This document shows, piece by piece, positions 1 to 6,214 of a stretch of 6,776 nt of DNA. The stretch lies in assembly GCA_018679295.1 (NCBI GenBank), contig JAHHLP010000590.1, forward strand, positions 1-6,776, written 5' to 3'. Under the pieces are notes generated by a model, which was given only the letters and a program-made list of their open reading frames with translations, was not told where the DNA came from and made no database searches. The translations under genes were made by a program, and so were the position numbers. Numbering within the stretch: the first letter of the stretch is position 1; the number at the start of each line of letters is the position of its first letter. This DNA comes from Rhodothermia bacterium (GTDB lineage: Bacteria > Bacteroidota > Rhodothermia > Rhodothermales > JABDKH01).

Positions 1-15
1 CTACGCGAAGTTCAT

Positions 16-1419
16 CTACGTATAGTTTATCTGTACAGCAACGATTAGCGCGATGACTGCTGCGAGCCAGATCTTCAGCAGAAACGGCAGCACGAACCGC
101 AGCCACCGATCATACGGAATGCCGGCCATTGTGAGAATACCGATTAGTACCGGATTGGTCGGTACCAGGATATTCGTGAAGCCGTCGCCGAACTGAAATG
201 CGAGTACGGCCGTCTGGCGTGTGACCCCTACGAGGTCGGCTAGTGGAGCCATGATCGGCATCGTTACATACGCCTGGCCGCTTCCGGACGGTATGAACAC
301 GTTGCACACGCTCTGGACAACGAGCATCCCGATCGATGCAGCAGAGGCGCCGACCAGTTGAAGCGGCATCGCGATACCATGCACGATCGTGTCGATCACA
401 TGACCATCCTCGAGAATCACAAGGATCGAGCGCGCGAAACCCACCAGCAACGCCGTCGTCGTGAGCTCCGCTGCTCCCTTGCAGAACTGAACGGCGGCCT
501 CGTCCATCGAGAGGGATGACTTGTCTCCGCCAAAGTGTGTGATGAGGGCGTATACGATTGCGAGGCCGACAAACATCGCTCCCATCTCGCCGATATACCA
601 GTGCCATCCGCTGAGCTCGCTAAGGCCGTAGATGATAACGACCAGTGCGATTCCGGTCACACCAAGGATTGCTCCGTGAATCCAGTTCAGGTCGGGATAC
701 TCAGTCGACGTGTGTGCCGGGTCCACTTCGATGTCAGCAACCAGACTTGATGACGGTGTCATACGCACCTTGCGGGCGTACCTCCAAACGTGGTGAATGG
801 CAATCGCGACGAAGGGAATGCTTATAAGGAGCCGGTAGCCAATACCCGAGGTGGGCTGCACCTCCGCGACCCCCTGCGCAATAATGACCGTGAACGGATT
901 GACGATCGCGACACCGTAGCCCGTACCATAACCGACACACAGGATGCCGATTGCCGTCATGGAGTCGAAGCCGAGACCGATGCAGAGGGCGAGCAGTATC
1001 GGAACGAACGGCAAATACTCTTCCGCCATGCCTATCGTGCTGGAGCCGGCAGCGAACAGGAAGACACCGCCAGCAATCAGCAACTCCGGCTTTTTGCTGA
1101 GAGAGCGCAGGAGGACTCCGATCATGGCGTCGGCTGCTCCGGTGGCTCGAAGCACTCCAAACGTTCCGCCAATGAGGAATATGAAGAAGATGATGTCCTG
1201 AGCCGCGGCGAACCCTTCCGGGATCGCAGTGAAGAGCCGGAGCGGTGACAGACGGCCGGACTCAACCTCCTCGTAGCTGCCGGGGACGACCTGCTCTCGT
1301 CCCTGCTGATTCTCGACTCTGTCGAACTCCCCCTGCGGCAGGATGTAGGCCAACACCATGGCCATGATCATGATGCCGAACAGGAGCACAAGTGTATGCG
1401 GGACTCGGAATTTTGCCAT
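16..1419 (-). CDS. YfcC/DcuC-family inner-membrane transporter
   Basis: This is a 467-residue polytopic membrane protein of the YfcC / C4-dicarboxylate anaerobic carrier family (PF03606). E. coli YfcC has been grouped with ArcD-type basic amino acid antiporters, so the substrate could be an amino acid or a dicarboxylate; the sequence does not decide. The family's two half-repeats are visible. The N-terminal half has a TM near 10-27, a Gly-rich segment at 83-95, GSSTIGMAEE at 125-134 and the re-entrant-like NPFT at 174-177. The C-terminal half has IPSGSGQA at 376-383, MPIMAPL at 387-393, FQFGDGFTN at 408-416 and PTNP at 420-423. Length is normal and the gene is intact. It starts at an ATG with only a weak AGGT upstream and ends in TAG. 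It lies 146 nt downstream of the DUF885 gene on the same strand, which suggests uptake or exchange of peptidase products. Family assignment is firm; substrate is unknown. Confidence 0.93.
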   Translation of the reverse strand: MAKFRVPHTLVLLFGIMIMAMVLAYILPQGEFDRVENQQGREQVVPGSYEEVESGRLSPLRLFTAIPEGFAAAQDIIFFIFLIGGTFGVLRATGAADAMIGVLLRSLSKKPELLIAGGVFLFAAGSSTIGMAEEYLPFVPILLALCIGLGFDSMTAIGILCVGYGTGYGVAIVNPFTVIIAQGVAEVQPTSGIGYRLLISIPFVAIAIHHVWRYARKVRMTPSSSLVADIEVDPAHTSTEYPDLNWIHGAILGVTGIALVVIIYGLSELSGWHWYIGEMGAMFVGLAIVYALITHFGGDKSSLSMDEAAVQFCKGAAELTTTALLVGFARSILVILEDGHVIDTIVHGIAMPLQLVGASAASIGMLVVQSVCNVFIPSGSGQAYVTMPIMAPLADLVGVTRQTAVLAFQFGDGFTNILVPTNPVLIGILTMAGIPYDRWLRFVLPFLLKIWLAAVIALIVAVQINYT

Positions 1420-1441
1420 TTGCGACCTGTTATTCCTGGTG

Positions 1442-1470
1442 GGGGAGTGGCGTTCGCGCAGGATCTCCCC
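1442..1470 (-). promoter_or_regulatory. Possible leader hairpin ahead of the transporter
   Basis: In the transcribed direction a 6-bp GGGGAG/CTCCCC stem encloses a nested GCG/CGC stem with a CGAA loop. It ends 22 nt before the transporter ATG. There is no U-tract, so it is not a standard intrinsic terminator. It could be a 5'-leader structure that tunes translation or mRNA stability. The stem is short with an asymmetric internal loop, so chance is a real alternative. Confidence 0.25.
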
Positions 1471-1490
1471 GTCGCGACAATCACCGGCAG

Positions 1491-1530
1491 CAAACTAGGA
1501 CAAGCGATTTGTCGCGGCAACTGTTGCGCG
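1491..1530 (-). promoter_or_regulatory. Candidate promoter with operator-like dyad for the transporter
   Basis: On the minus strand TTGCCG (1520-1515) and TAGTTT (1497-1492) are spaced by 17 nt and could be a weak -35/-10 pair. The -35 overlaps a dyad, GCAAC-T-GTTGC at 1517-1527, which extends by three more base pairs (1513-1515 with 1528-1530) if one base is bulged. A one-base centre suits a protein-binding DNA palindrome better than an RNA hairpin. The site lies in the gap between the DUF885 gene and the transporter, so it would allow separate control of transport. Box matches are poor. Confidence 0.25.
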
Positions 1531-1565
1531 CTCGTCAAGCTGGCAAAGTGTGACGGCCACGCAGA

Positions 1566-3230
1566 CTATTTGCCGTGTATCATACGGATCTCATCGTCCT
1601 GCCCCGTCACTTCCCATCGGATGAGTGACACCGGGATCACACCCGCGGCGCTCAGCTCGTCCATGAAATTCCTAAGCTGAAATTCCGAGCCCTTCTCCCT
1701 TGCGTAATCGGCAAGGAGATGTTCGATGTCGAGTTTGCCGACTACATAGCTCGTCCCGTATCCGGGTTGCTGCAGGTACAGGTGCTGTTCACGGCGAACG
1801 AGACTTCCATCCGCCGGAAGCCATCCTCGTGGAGTCCAGCGCGAGGCGAAGTCCATGGCCTCCTGCATCGTATACTCGTTGGCATGCATCCGCAGTGCGG
1901 CGAGAGCGCGAGCAGCCCGCTGCGCCAGCATGATCCAAACGAGTTCTCGTGTGCGCGGCTCGTCGTCGAACAGTCCGGCGTGCATCATCATTTCCTCCAT
2001 GCCCGTCGCCAAGCCTTCCGCTCTACTGTCGAAGATGTTGGATAGCAGCGGAGTGCTGCGGATCGGACTTGGATGCGGGCTTTCGGACATACGGGCGATG
2101 TCGATCCAGTGGTGGTGGTGCGTCCTCATGATGAGCGGCTCCCGGTAGTTGACCTCGGAGAAGAATGACCGGGGTCCGTCGGAAGGACTGAATGTGCCGA
2201 TCCGCGCCATGAGTGCGTCGCGCATGTAATCTTCTACCGTGAGGATAGCCTGTTCATCAAGAAATTCGATATAGGAATCGACCGCGTCTCTCATCCGCTG
2301 ATCATACTCCTCCTCTGACGAGATGGGCTCGAGCGGCGACAGGTGACGGTTCCGATGCTCTTCCAGTCTGAGCGCGGCATGTGACCTGGCCAGTTCGCGG
2401 TCCACGAGCGTCACCTGTTCCTGCCAGGAGTGAGGCACCAGATGGACCTTCTGCAGATACCAGGTGTAGTTGGCTGCGCCGATGCCCGATGGTCCTGTCT
2501 TGCGCACGGATTGCTCCTTCAGCCAGCGGACGAAGAAGCGTGTACCGATAATGGCTTCGCTTACAGCCGACGCGAGCCGCAGCGACGAGTCGCCAATTTC
2601 ATCGGCGAACCGTGTAAGGTGGTCGAGCTGCTGTTCCATTCTGGCAGTGCCGGCCAGCCACAGATCTCGTGCATTGCCCGTCAACGCGCGCGTCGCAACG
2701 TCGAGTTGAATTGGGATCTTAAGCAACCTGTCGGCCAGCTCCTCTATAGCCTCGGCGGTGAAGGGCTGGCTGTACTGCCAAAGCTCAATCGCGTTTGGAA
2801 TCACAGGCCCTTCTCTGGGCACTACGTCGGTCTGCGACGGGAATACCATCACGTAGAAGGCAGGATCTCTTGCCCAAGGCTTCCGGACGCGGTGGTCGAA
2901 GTCGAGGCCATACATTTCGGCAAGGACGAGATGGTAGTCGATGCGTTGCGAAATCGTCCAGCCTGTGGTGTCGATGCGGGACAACCGACTGAAATACTCT
3001 TTGAGTTGGCGGTGCTGGCGGGCCATCGCGCTCGGGAGGTAATCAAAGACCTCGTCGACGCGCGGGGGAATCTGGAATCGGCGCCAGTCGGCAAAAAGTG
3101 ACTCCAGCTGGGCATATGTCGAGTCGTTGGGGGCGGCCGTGGAGCGGCATGCACCATCCCCCGGTGTCGCCAGCGCTACTACGAGAGCGAGAAAGGACGC
3201 AGCTAGTATTCGCTTTGAAATCATTTCCAT
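1566..3230 (-). CDS. DUF885-type exported putative metallopeptidase, altered zinc site
   Basis: This 554-residue protein begins with a Sec-type signal peptide: KR at 6-7, a hydrophobic core at 8-21 and probable cleavage near 27-33. Cys28 lacks a proper lipobox. The C-terminal half resembles DUF885 proteins (PF05960), a family of presumed zinc peptidases. It has an EG-L-A/EE helix at 405-413 matching the family's EGWALY-x-E region, a Q-P-G-x4-SY-x2-G motif at 488-498 and the closing D-x3-AAGVIPVSLIRWE segment. Where the family usually carries HE-x2-PGHH, this protein has T370-HHHH-W375, so the HExxH glutamate is missing. It may be inactive, bind metal differently, or belong to a divergent subfamily. 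The ATG at 3230 has no Shine-Dalgarno; an ATG two codons later is an alternative. It lies 63 nt downstream of the 91-aa membrane gene. Membership is inferred from motifs and length; substrate is unknown. Confidence 0.75.
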   Translation of the reverse strand: MEMISKRILAASFLALVVALATPGDGACRSTAAPNDSTYAQLESLFADWRRFQIPPRVDEVFDYLPSAMARQHRQLKEYFSRLSRIDTTGWTISQRIDYHLVLAEMYGLDFDHRVRKPWARDPAFYVMVFPSQTDVVPREGPVIPNAIELWQYSQPFTAEAIEELADRLLKIPIQLDVATRALTGNARDLWLAGTARMEQQLDHLTRFADEIGDSSLRLASAVSEAIIGTRFFVRWLKEQSVRKTGPSGIGAANYTWYLQKVHLVPHSWQEQVTLVDRELARSHAALRLEEHRNRHLSPLEPISSEEEYDQRMRDAVDSYIEFLDEQAILTVEDYMRDALMARIGTFSPSDGPRSFFSEVNYREPLIMRTHHHHWIDIARMSESPHPSPIRSTPLLSNIFDSRAEGLATGMEEMMMHAGLFDDEPRTRELVWIMLAQRAARALAALRMHANEYTMQEAMDFASRWTPRGWLPADGSLVRREQHLYLQQPGYGTSYVVGKLDIEHLLADYAREKGSEFQLRNFMDELSAAGVIPVSLIRWEVTGQDDEIRMIHGK

Positions 3231-3293
3231 CAGGTGTGTATGGGACGGACTGCAGCCATTCCGCGGAAGTCAACAATATTGATTTCGGTCCAC

Positions 3294-3569
3294 CTAGTGG
3301 TCTGCCTTCCGCCACTTACTGATCCGCACGGCCACGAAAGCCACGAGGGCGATGACGCCGACGAGGAGGTTGCCCAGGATGAACGCGACGAAGACCTTTT
3401 CGATGTAGGTTGGGTCTTCGATGAAGTACTTTGCGAGGTCGTTATCGCCACCGGTCTTGGACGGTGTGATTGGCATGGCGAATGCGATGAGGAGGACGAT
3501 GAACTCGAGAACTAGCAGCCCGCCGAGACGCGTCTCAATCAGTTTTCGGCTCTTATTACCGTCCGTCAT
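3294..3569 (-). CDS. Small two-TM membrane protein, unknown function
   Basis: I do not recognise this 91-residue protein. It has a short basic N-terminus, a TM helix at about 15-34, a 25-residue polar loop containing several acidic residues (about 35-58), a second TM at about 59-82 and a basic tail (RISKWRK, 82-88). By the positive-inside rule both ends would be cytoplasmic with the loop outside. Its ATG overlaps the stop of the 114-aa gene as ATGA, and a strong GGAGGAGG lies just before the start, so the two are almost certainly translated together. The TAG stop is 63 nt before the DUF885 start, so read-through into that gene is possible. It may anchor or partner the 114-aa protein at the membrane; that is inferred from coupling only. 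Confidence 0.82.
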   Translation of the reverse strand: MTDGNKSRKLIETRLGGLLVLEFIVLLIAFAMPITPSKTGGDNDLAKYFIEDPTYIEKVFVAFILGNLLVGVIALVAFVAVRISKWRKADH

Positions 3570-3910
3570 TCCTCCTCCAATTGAATGCTCAGTTCACGAA
3601 CCAGTGCGCGTACTTCGTCGCGGCGATTTCGCCAAATACGAAGTGCGACCTCCAGATCGTGGTCTCCCGGAATCGCTTCGAGCAGTCGGTCGTCTTCAGG
3701 CCGAAGAACGAGGCGATCTTTGAGCAAACCCCTATCGATCCGGACCTGTGCGAGCGCGGCAGGCTCGATCCTGATCTCTCGCTTCTCCTTGTCAAACTCA
3801 CCGAACAAGGCGTCGCTGAGACGAATCACCAGGAAACCATCCTCGACATAGACCTTGCCGTTGATTTCGCGAAATCCGACGTCGGGAAGATTGAAGGGTA
3901 TGGGTCTCAC
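3566..3910 (-). CDS. Small soluble protein, unknown function, coupled to membrane partner
   Basis: This 114-residue protein has no TM segment or signal peptide, and I do not recognise its family. Residues 12-62 read as alternating short beta strands (KVYVEDGFLVIRL, REIRIEP). After a GLLKDRLVLRP turn (61-71) and an AIPGDH loop (79-84) comes a further strand (LEVALRIW) and a basic/acidic C-terminal helix ending in EEE. A small beta-rich domain with a helical tail is likely. The start is GTG; no other start codon lies in frame between it and an upstream stop at 3952-3950, and there is no Shine-Dalgarno, so weak or near-leaderless initiation is possible. It overlaps the 91-aa membrane protein gene by 4 nt. 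The upstream inverted repeat with an AT-rich core could drive the pair. Confidence 0.75.
   Translation of the reverse strand: MRPIPFNLPDVGFREINGKVYVEDGFLVIRLSDALFGEFDKEKREIRIEPAALAQVRIDRGLLKDRLVLRPEDDRLLEAIPGDHDLEVALRIWRNRRDEVRALVRELSIQLEEE
3571..3578 (-). promoter_or_regulatory. Strong Shine-Dalgarno inside the upstream gene
   Basis: GGAGGAGG on the minus strand sits just ahead of the ATG at 3569 and is the only strong, well-placed ribosome-binding site in the window. It is made by the last codons (Leu-Glu-Glu-Glu) of the 114-aa gene, so the C-terminal Glu run and the ribosome-binding site are the same bases. Together with the ATGA overlap it supports translational coupling. Confidence 0.75.
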
Positions 3911-3933
3911 GGGGCAGCCATTCGTAGGTCCGG

Positions 3934-3963
3934 TAGCGTAAAAATATATCTATTGTGACGCTA
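3934..3963 (-). promoter_or_regulatory. Inverted repeat with AT-rich core upstream of the small gene pair
   Basis: TAGCGT (3934-3939) and ACGCTA (3958-3963) form a perfect 6-bp inverted repeat around an 18-nt AT-rich core. One bulged base extends the symmetry outward by GG/CC. In the transcribed direction the core contains TATATT, a fair -10-like box, 35-40 nt before the GTG start. I see no good -35. An operator overlapping a promoter is the best reading; a weak hairpin is the alternative. Confidence 0.35.
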
Positions 3964-4010
3964 ACCTATCGCATGTCTCGTGATAACGCAGCGCCCGTCC
4001 GCGTTCCGGG

Positions 4011-4850
4011 CTATCGTTCGCCTGTTCCGCGTCGGCGGGAGCCGTGATCCGTTCGAGTGCGATTGTTTTCTTCTCGAGCTGCATACTCGTCCGCATTGGG
4101 CAGCGGTATTTGACCTCCCGGAGTATGCTCCTCGACGGAACCGGCTCCGCGGACTTCTAAGGTGTCGTCGGCGGATGCCTCAATCGCGGCCATGGCGTCA
4201 CGAAAGCGAGCGATCGTTCTCTTCCCTTCCCGGTTGATTAGACGGTGCCCGACCGCGCCGAAGATGACGGAAAAGGCGGTCACGACGAGTGCCGGCACCC
4301 ACATAGGATTTCCTCCCGAGCCGGCGAGCCAAAGGCCTGCGATGATCAGCCCGACCGACAACGTGGTCGCAGCACCCGACAGAACACCCACGACGCTCGG
4401 CCACATCTTCCTTTCGACCGTAACGCGCGTGCCGCCGCCCTCGGGTTCGATGACCACGCGGGTCGGCATGTTTCCCTCGGCAGCGTCGCTCGTCCATTCC
4501 CGAACGGAGCCGAGGTCCGTGGCCACGCCCTGTTTGCCGAACACCGAACGCAGTCCTGTTACGACTGCACCCCAATCCACGGCTGCTGGCGGCACCGTAA
4601 TCAGTTTGGACTCTCTCACCTCGACTGGAACGCCCAGAAAACTTCTAACGTGCGGTGCATGGGATGGGCGCAGGATGTCGGCGGCCGCCGCGCGAACGTG
4701 CTCTTCGTCGATACCGGCATCCTTGGCAGCTGCCTCAAGCTCATCCAGAGTCAGAAACGTTTCGTCATGGTGGCGAGCTTCTTGCTGTCGCCTGGCGGCT
4801 CCAGCAAATATTTGCTCTGCCTCCTCGCGTGAGAACTTGCGGCGATCCAT
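4011..4850 (-). CDS. Two-TM membrane protein with N-terminal helical domain, REW family
   Basis: With the ATG at 4850 this is a 279-residue protein of unknown function. Residues 1-60 form a charged helical domain (FSREEAEQIFAGAARR, then LTLDELEAAAKDAGIDEEHV), a type often found ahead of membrane segments in hypothetical proteins. Residues about 75-148 are mostly beta with a helix, including W93, R101, F104, G108 and R117-E118-W119. TM helices lie at about 152-177 and 183-202, then a basic helix (REGKRTIARFRDAM) and a polar, disordered-looking tail. The W-to-REW segment matches the partial gene at the right edge without gaps, so they are paralogs. A TTG at 4907 would add 19 residues, but they look unstructured and neither start has a Shine-Dalgarno; I prefer the ATG because the helical domain begins there. 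It lies 104 nt downstream of the PAS gene. Confidence 0.8.
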   Translation of the reverse strand: MDRRKFSREEAEQIFAGAARRQQEARHHDETFLTLDELEAAAKDAGIDEEHVRAAAADILRPSHAPHVRSFLGVPVEVRESKLITVPPAAVDWGAVVTGLRSVFGKQGVATDLGSVREWTSDAAEGNMPTRVVIEPEGGGTRVTVERKMWPSVVGVLSGAATTLSVGLIIAGLWLAGSGGNPMWVPALVVTAFSVIFGAVGHRLINREGKRTIARFRDAMAAIEASADDTLEVRGAGSVEEHTPGGQIPLPNADEYAAREENNRTRTDHGSRRRGTGER

Positions 4851-4953
4851 AGGCAATCGTGCGGGTGCCGTGAGCGGGATGGGGCTCAGCTCAAATGGCT
4901 GGCTCAACTCAAGGTGTCAACGCGAACGTGATCTCCTCCGTCGTCCTGACCAG

Positions 4954-5406
4954 CTACTTGGTTCTTTCGCGTTCTTTCTTGACCAGTTCCTCGACCTTTT
5001 TCCGGACAGTGATGTTTTCGAAGATGATACCAACACACTGGCTGGGCATCGGGAATGCCTTCACCGAGTAGAAGCCCGGCTCCACCCGATCATCTCCACC
5101 GTATTCGGTTGTTCCCAGCTCAATCGATCGCTTATTCCGAACCACGTCGGCATATGCCTCTGGAAGCTCGCCCTCCGCGAGTCCGGGAAACGCATCCAGA
5201 ATCCGCTTCCCCTCGAGTGCACTCAGGTCAGCTCCCGTAAACTCCGACGCCGCCTTGTTCGTGTACAAGAGCCTCAAGCTTTGAAAATCGGTTATGTCCT
5301 CCAAATGATAGATTAGCAATCCGATGTTTACCTCGGCGAGAATCGCGGAGACCCACTGCTTGATGTCCTCGAGATTCGGCGGAATGCTCTTCATAGATTG
5401 CGACAT
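4954..5406 (-). CDS. Stand-alone PAS-domain protein
   Basis: This 150-residue cytoplasmic protein is almost entirely one PAS domain. Strands at about 27-49 lead to N50-KAASEFTG, the usual Asn-led helix after the second strand. Then come GKRILDAFPG at 66-75, a helical stretch and central strands ending in GFYSVKAFPM, CVGIIFENIT (124-133) and RKKVEELVKKERE. That ending is the common hand-over from a PAS core into the coiled-coil linker of sensor kinases or cyclases, but here a TAG stop follows and no output domain is present in any frame before the next gene. It could act as a free sensor binding a partner, or be the remnant of a larger sensor. The ligand is unknown; no haem or flavin signature is evident. 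The ATG lacks a Shine-Dalgarno, and the 99-nt upstream gap holds only weak promoter-like boxes. Confidence 0.88.
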   Translation of the reverse strand: MSQSMKSIPPNLEDIKQWVSAILAEVNIGLLIYHLEDITDFQSLRLLYTNKAASEFTGADLSALEGKRILDAFPGLAEGELPEAYADVVRNKRSIELGTTEYGGDDRVEPGFYSVKAFPMPSQCVGIIFENITVRKKVEELVKKERERTK

Positions 5407-5505
5407 GATTGTGGAGATTCGGTCCGAAGCGAACGGCGCGCTCCCTTAACCTATAAAGGATGTCTTCACGGAACAATAGTCTTTGACGAAAGCCAACGAG
5501 AGTGG

Positions 5506-6168
5506 TTACGTTTGCGGATCTGACACCGTCTGACTGGTCTCTCCACCTCTGGTGAATTCTCGAGGTCGCGCTCCGAAGATCAGTCTACCTCCGATCAGGA
5601 ACAATAGAGTCGTCATGCTGACTGCCGCCACCATCTCCATAGGTTCCACGGTTCGTGCATGTGCGAGGTGGTCCACGATCTGTGCGGCCACGACGCCTCC
5701 CCATCCAGCTGCCAGGATTCCGGCTAGCCACCGTCCCCAGGGCTTTCCGGTAAGCAGGCCAGCGAAAGCGGTAGCATGGACCACCCAGCCTCCGGCAATG
5801 TATGGTATCTGACTCGATGTCAAGCCCGCTCCGCCCAACAGAGGCCATGCCATCGCGAGAATGCCGAGGAAGCTCGCAACTCCCGTTCCTGCGACGGCTG
5901 CGACTATGCTCACGGGCCATCTTAGGCTCGTTTCGCGGCCGAACTGAGCGCGTTCGCCCAGAGACCGCGTGATCCAGAGCACGCCGTGACCAAGCAGCCA
6001 AACGGCGAGTGCGACGGGGACGAAGATTAATCCGGGCGGGTGTCCGTCCGCGAACGCGAGGAAAACGGTACCCGCCAGGCAGGGGAGTGCCCAAAGTACG
6101 TGCAACACATTGACGACGACTCGCAGTCGAGAGCGAGGGGGGCTGGCGACTTTCGTTTTGTCAATCAA
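5506..6168 (-). CDS. Six-TM membrane protein, unknown function
   Basis: I do not recognise the family. With a TTG start at 6168 it is 220 residues: a short basic N-terminus (PPRSRLR), six predicted TM helices at about 17-39, 46-66, 86-113, 121-139, 143-165 and 177-197, and a polar C-terminal tail. A GKPWGRWLAG segment leads into TM5. No transporter or enzyme motif is visible. The start is uncertain. The reading frame opens as far as a TTG at 6276, but that would overlap the upstream gene by 62 nt and add an unstructured 36-residue leader, and neither candidate has a Shine-Dalgarno. I chose the start after the upstream stop that keeps the basic N-terminus. It lies between the right-edge REW-family gene and the PAS gene on the same strand, so it may belong to their operon. 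Confidence 0.75.
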   Translation of the reverse strand: MIDKTKVASPPRSRLRVVVNVLHVLWALPCLAGTVFLAFADGHPPGLIFVPVALAVWLLGHGVLWITRSLGERAQFGRETSLRWPVSIVAAVAGTGVASFLGILAMAWPLLGGAGLTSSQIPYIAGGWVVHATAFAGLLTGKPWGRWLAGILAAGWGGVVAAQIVDHLAHARTVEPMEMVAAVSMTTLLFLIGGRLIFGARPREFTRGGETSQTVSDPQT

Positions 6169-6214
6169 TTCCGGAAGGCCATTTGGTACGAAGTGAGTCG
6201 TAAGGCCGAAAGGG

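Noticed and set aside
790..1248. A 152-codon plus-strand open frame within the transporter gene
   Set aside because: Its composition is highly charged and Arg/Asp/Glu/Asn-rich without hydrophobic core patterns, as expected for the complement of membrane-protein codons.
2109..2120. Four consecutive His codons as a vector-derived His tag
   Set aside because: They are internal to a natural protein, only four long, flanked by native sequence and located at the expected metal-site position.
2430..3101. A 223-codon plus-strand open frame opposite the DUF885 gene
   Set aside because: It has no recognisable motif, and the opposite strand carries a family-like protein with signal peptide and conserved C-terminal motifs.
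3222..3230. DUF885 protein as a lipoprotein via Cys28
   Set aside because: Residues before the Cys are D-G-A, which lack the aliphatic -3 residue of a lipobox; a plain Sec signal is the simpler reading.
3250..3923. A repeated 10-mer (GAATGGCTGC on the minus strand) at 3250-3259 and 3914-3923, near the starts of two genes
   Set aside because: Many 10-mers are expected to recur by chance in a window this size and the flanks do not match.
3985..4005. AACGC/GCGTT hairpin just after the 279-aa gene as an intrinsic terminator
   Set aside because: The stem is only 5 bp with an 11-nt loop and no U-tract follows in the transcribed direction.
4162..5316. A 384-codon open frame on the plus strand
   Set aside because: It runs antisense across two well-supported genes (the REW-family and PAS proteins), crosses their intergenic gap, and its translation is Ser/Thr/Pro/Arg-rich with no domain; this is a GC-driven shadow.
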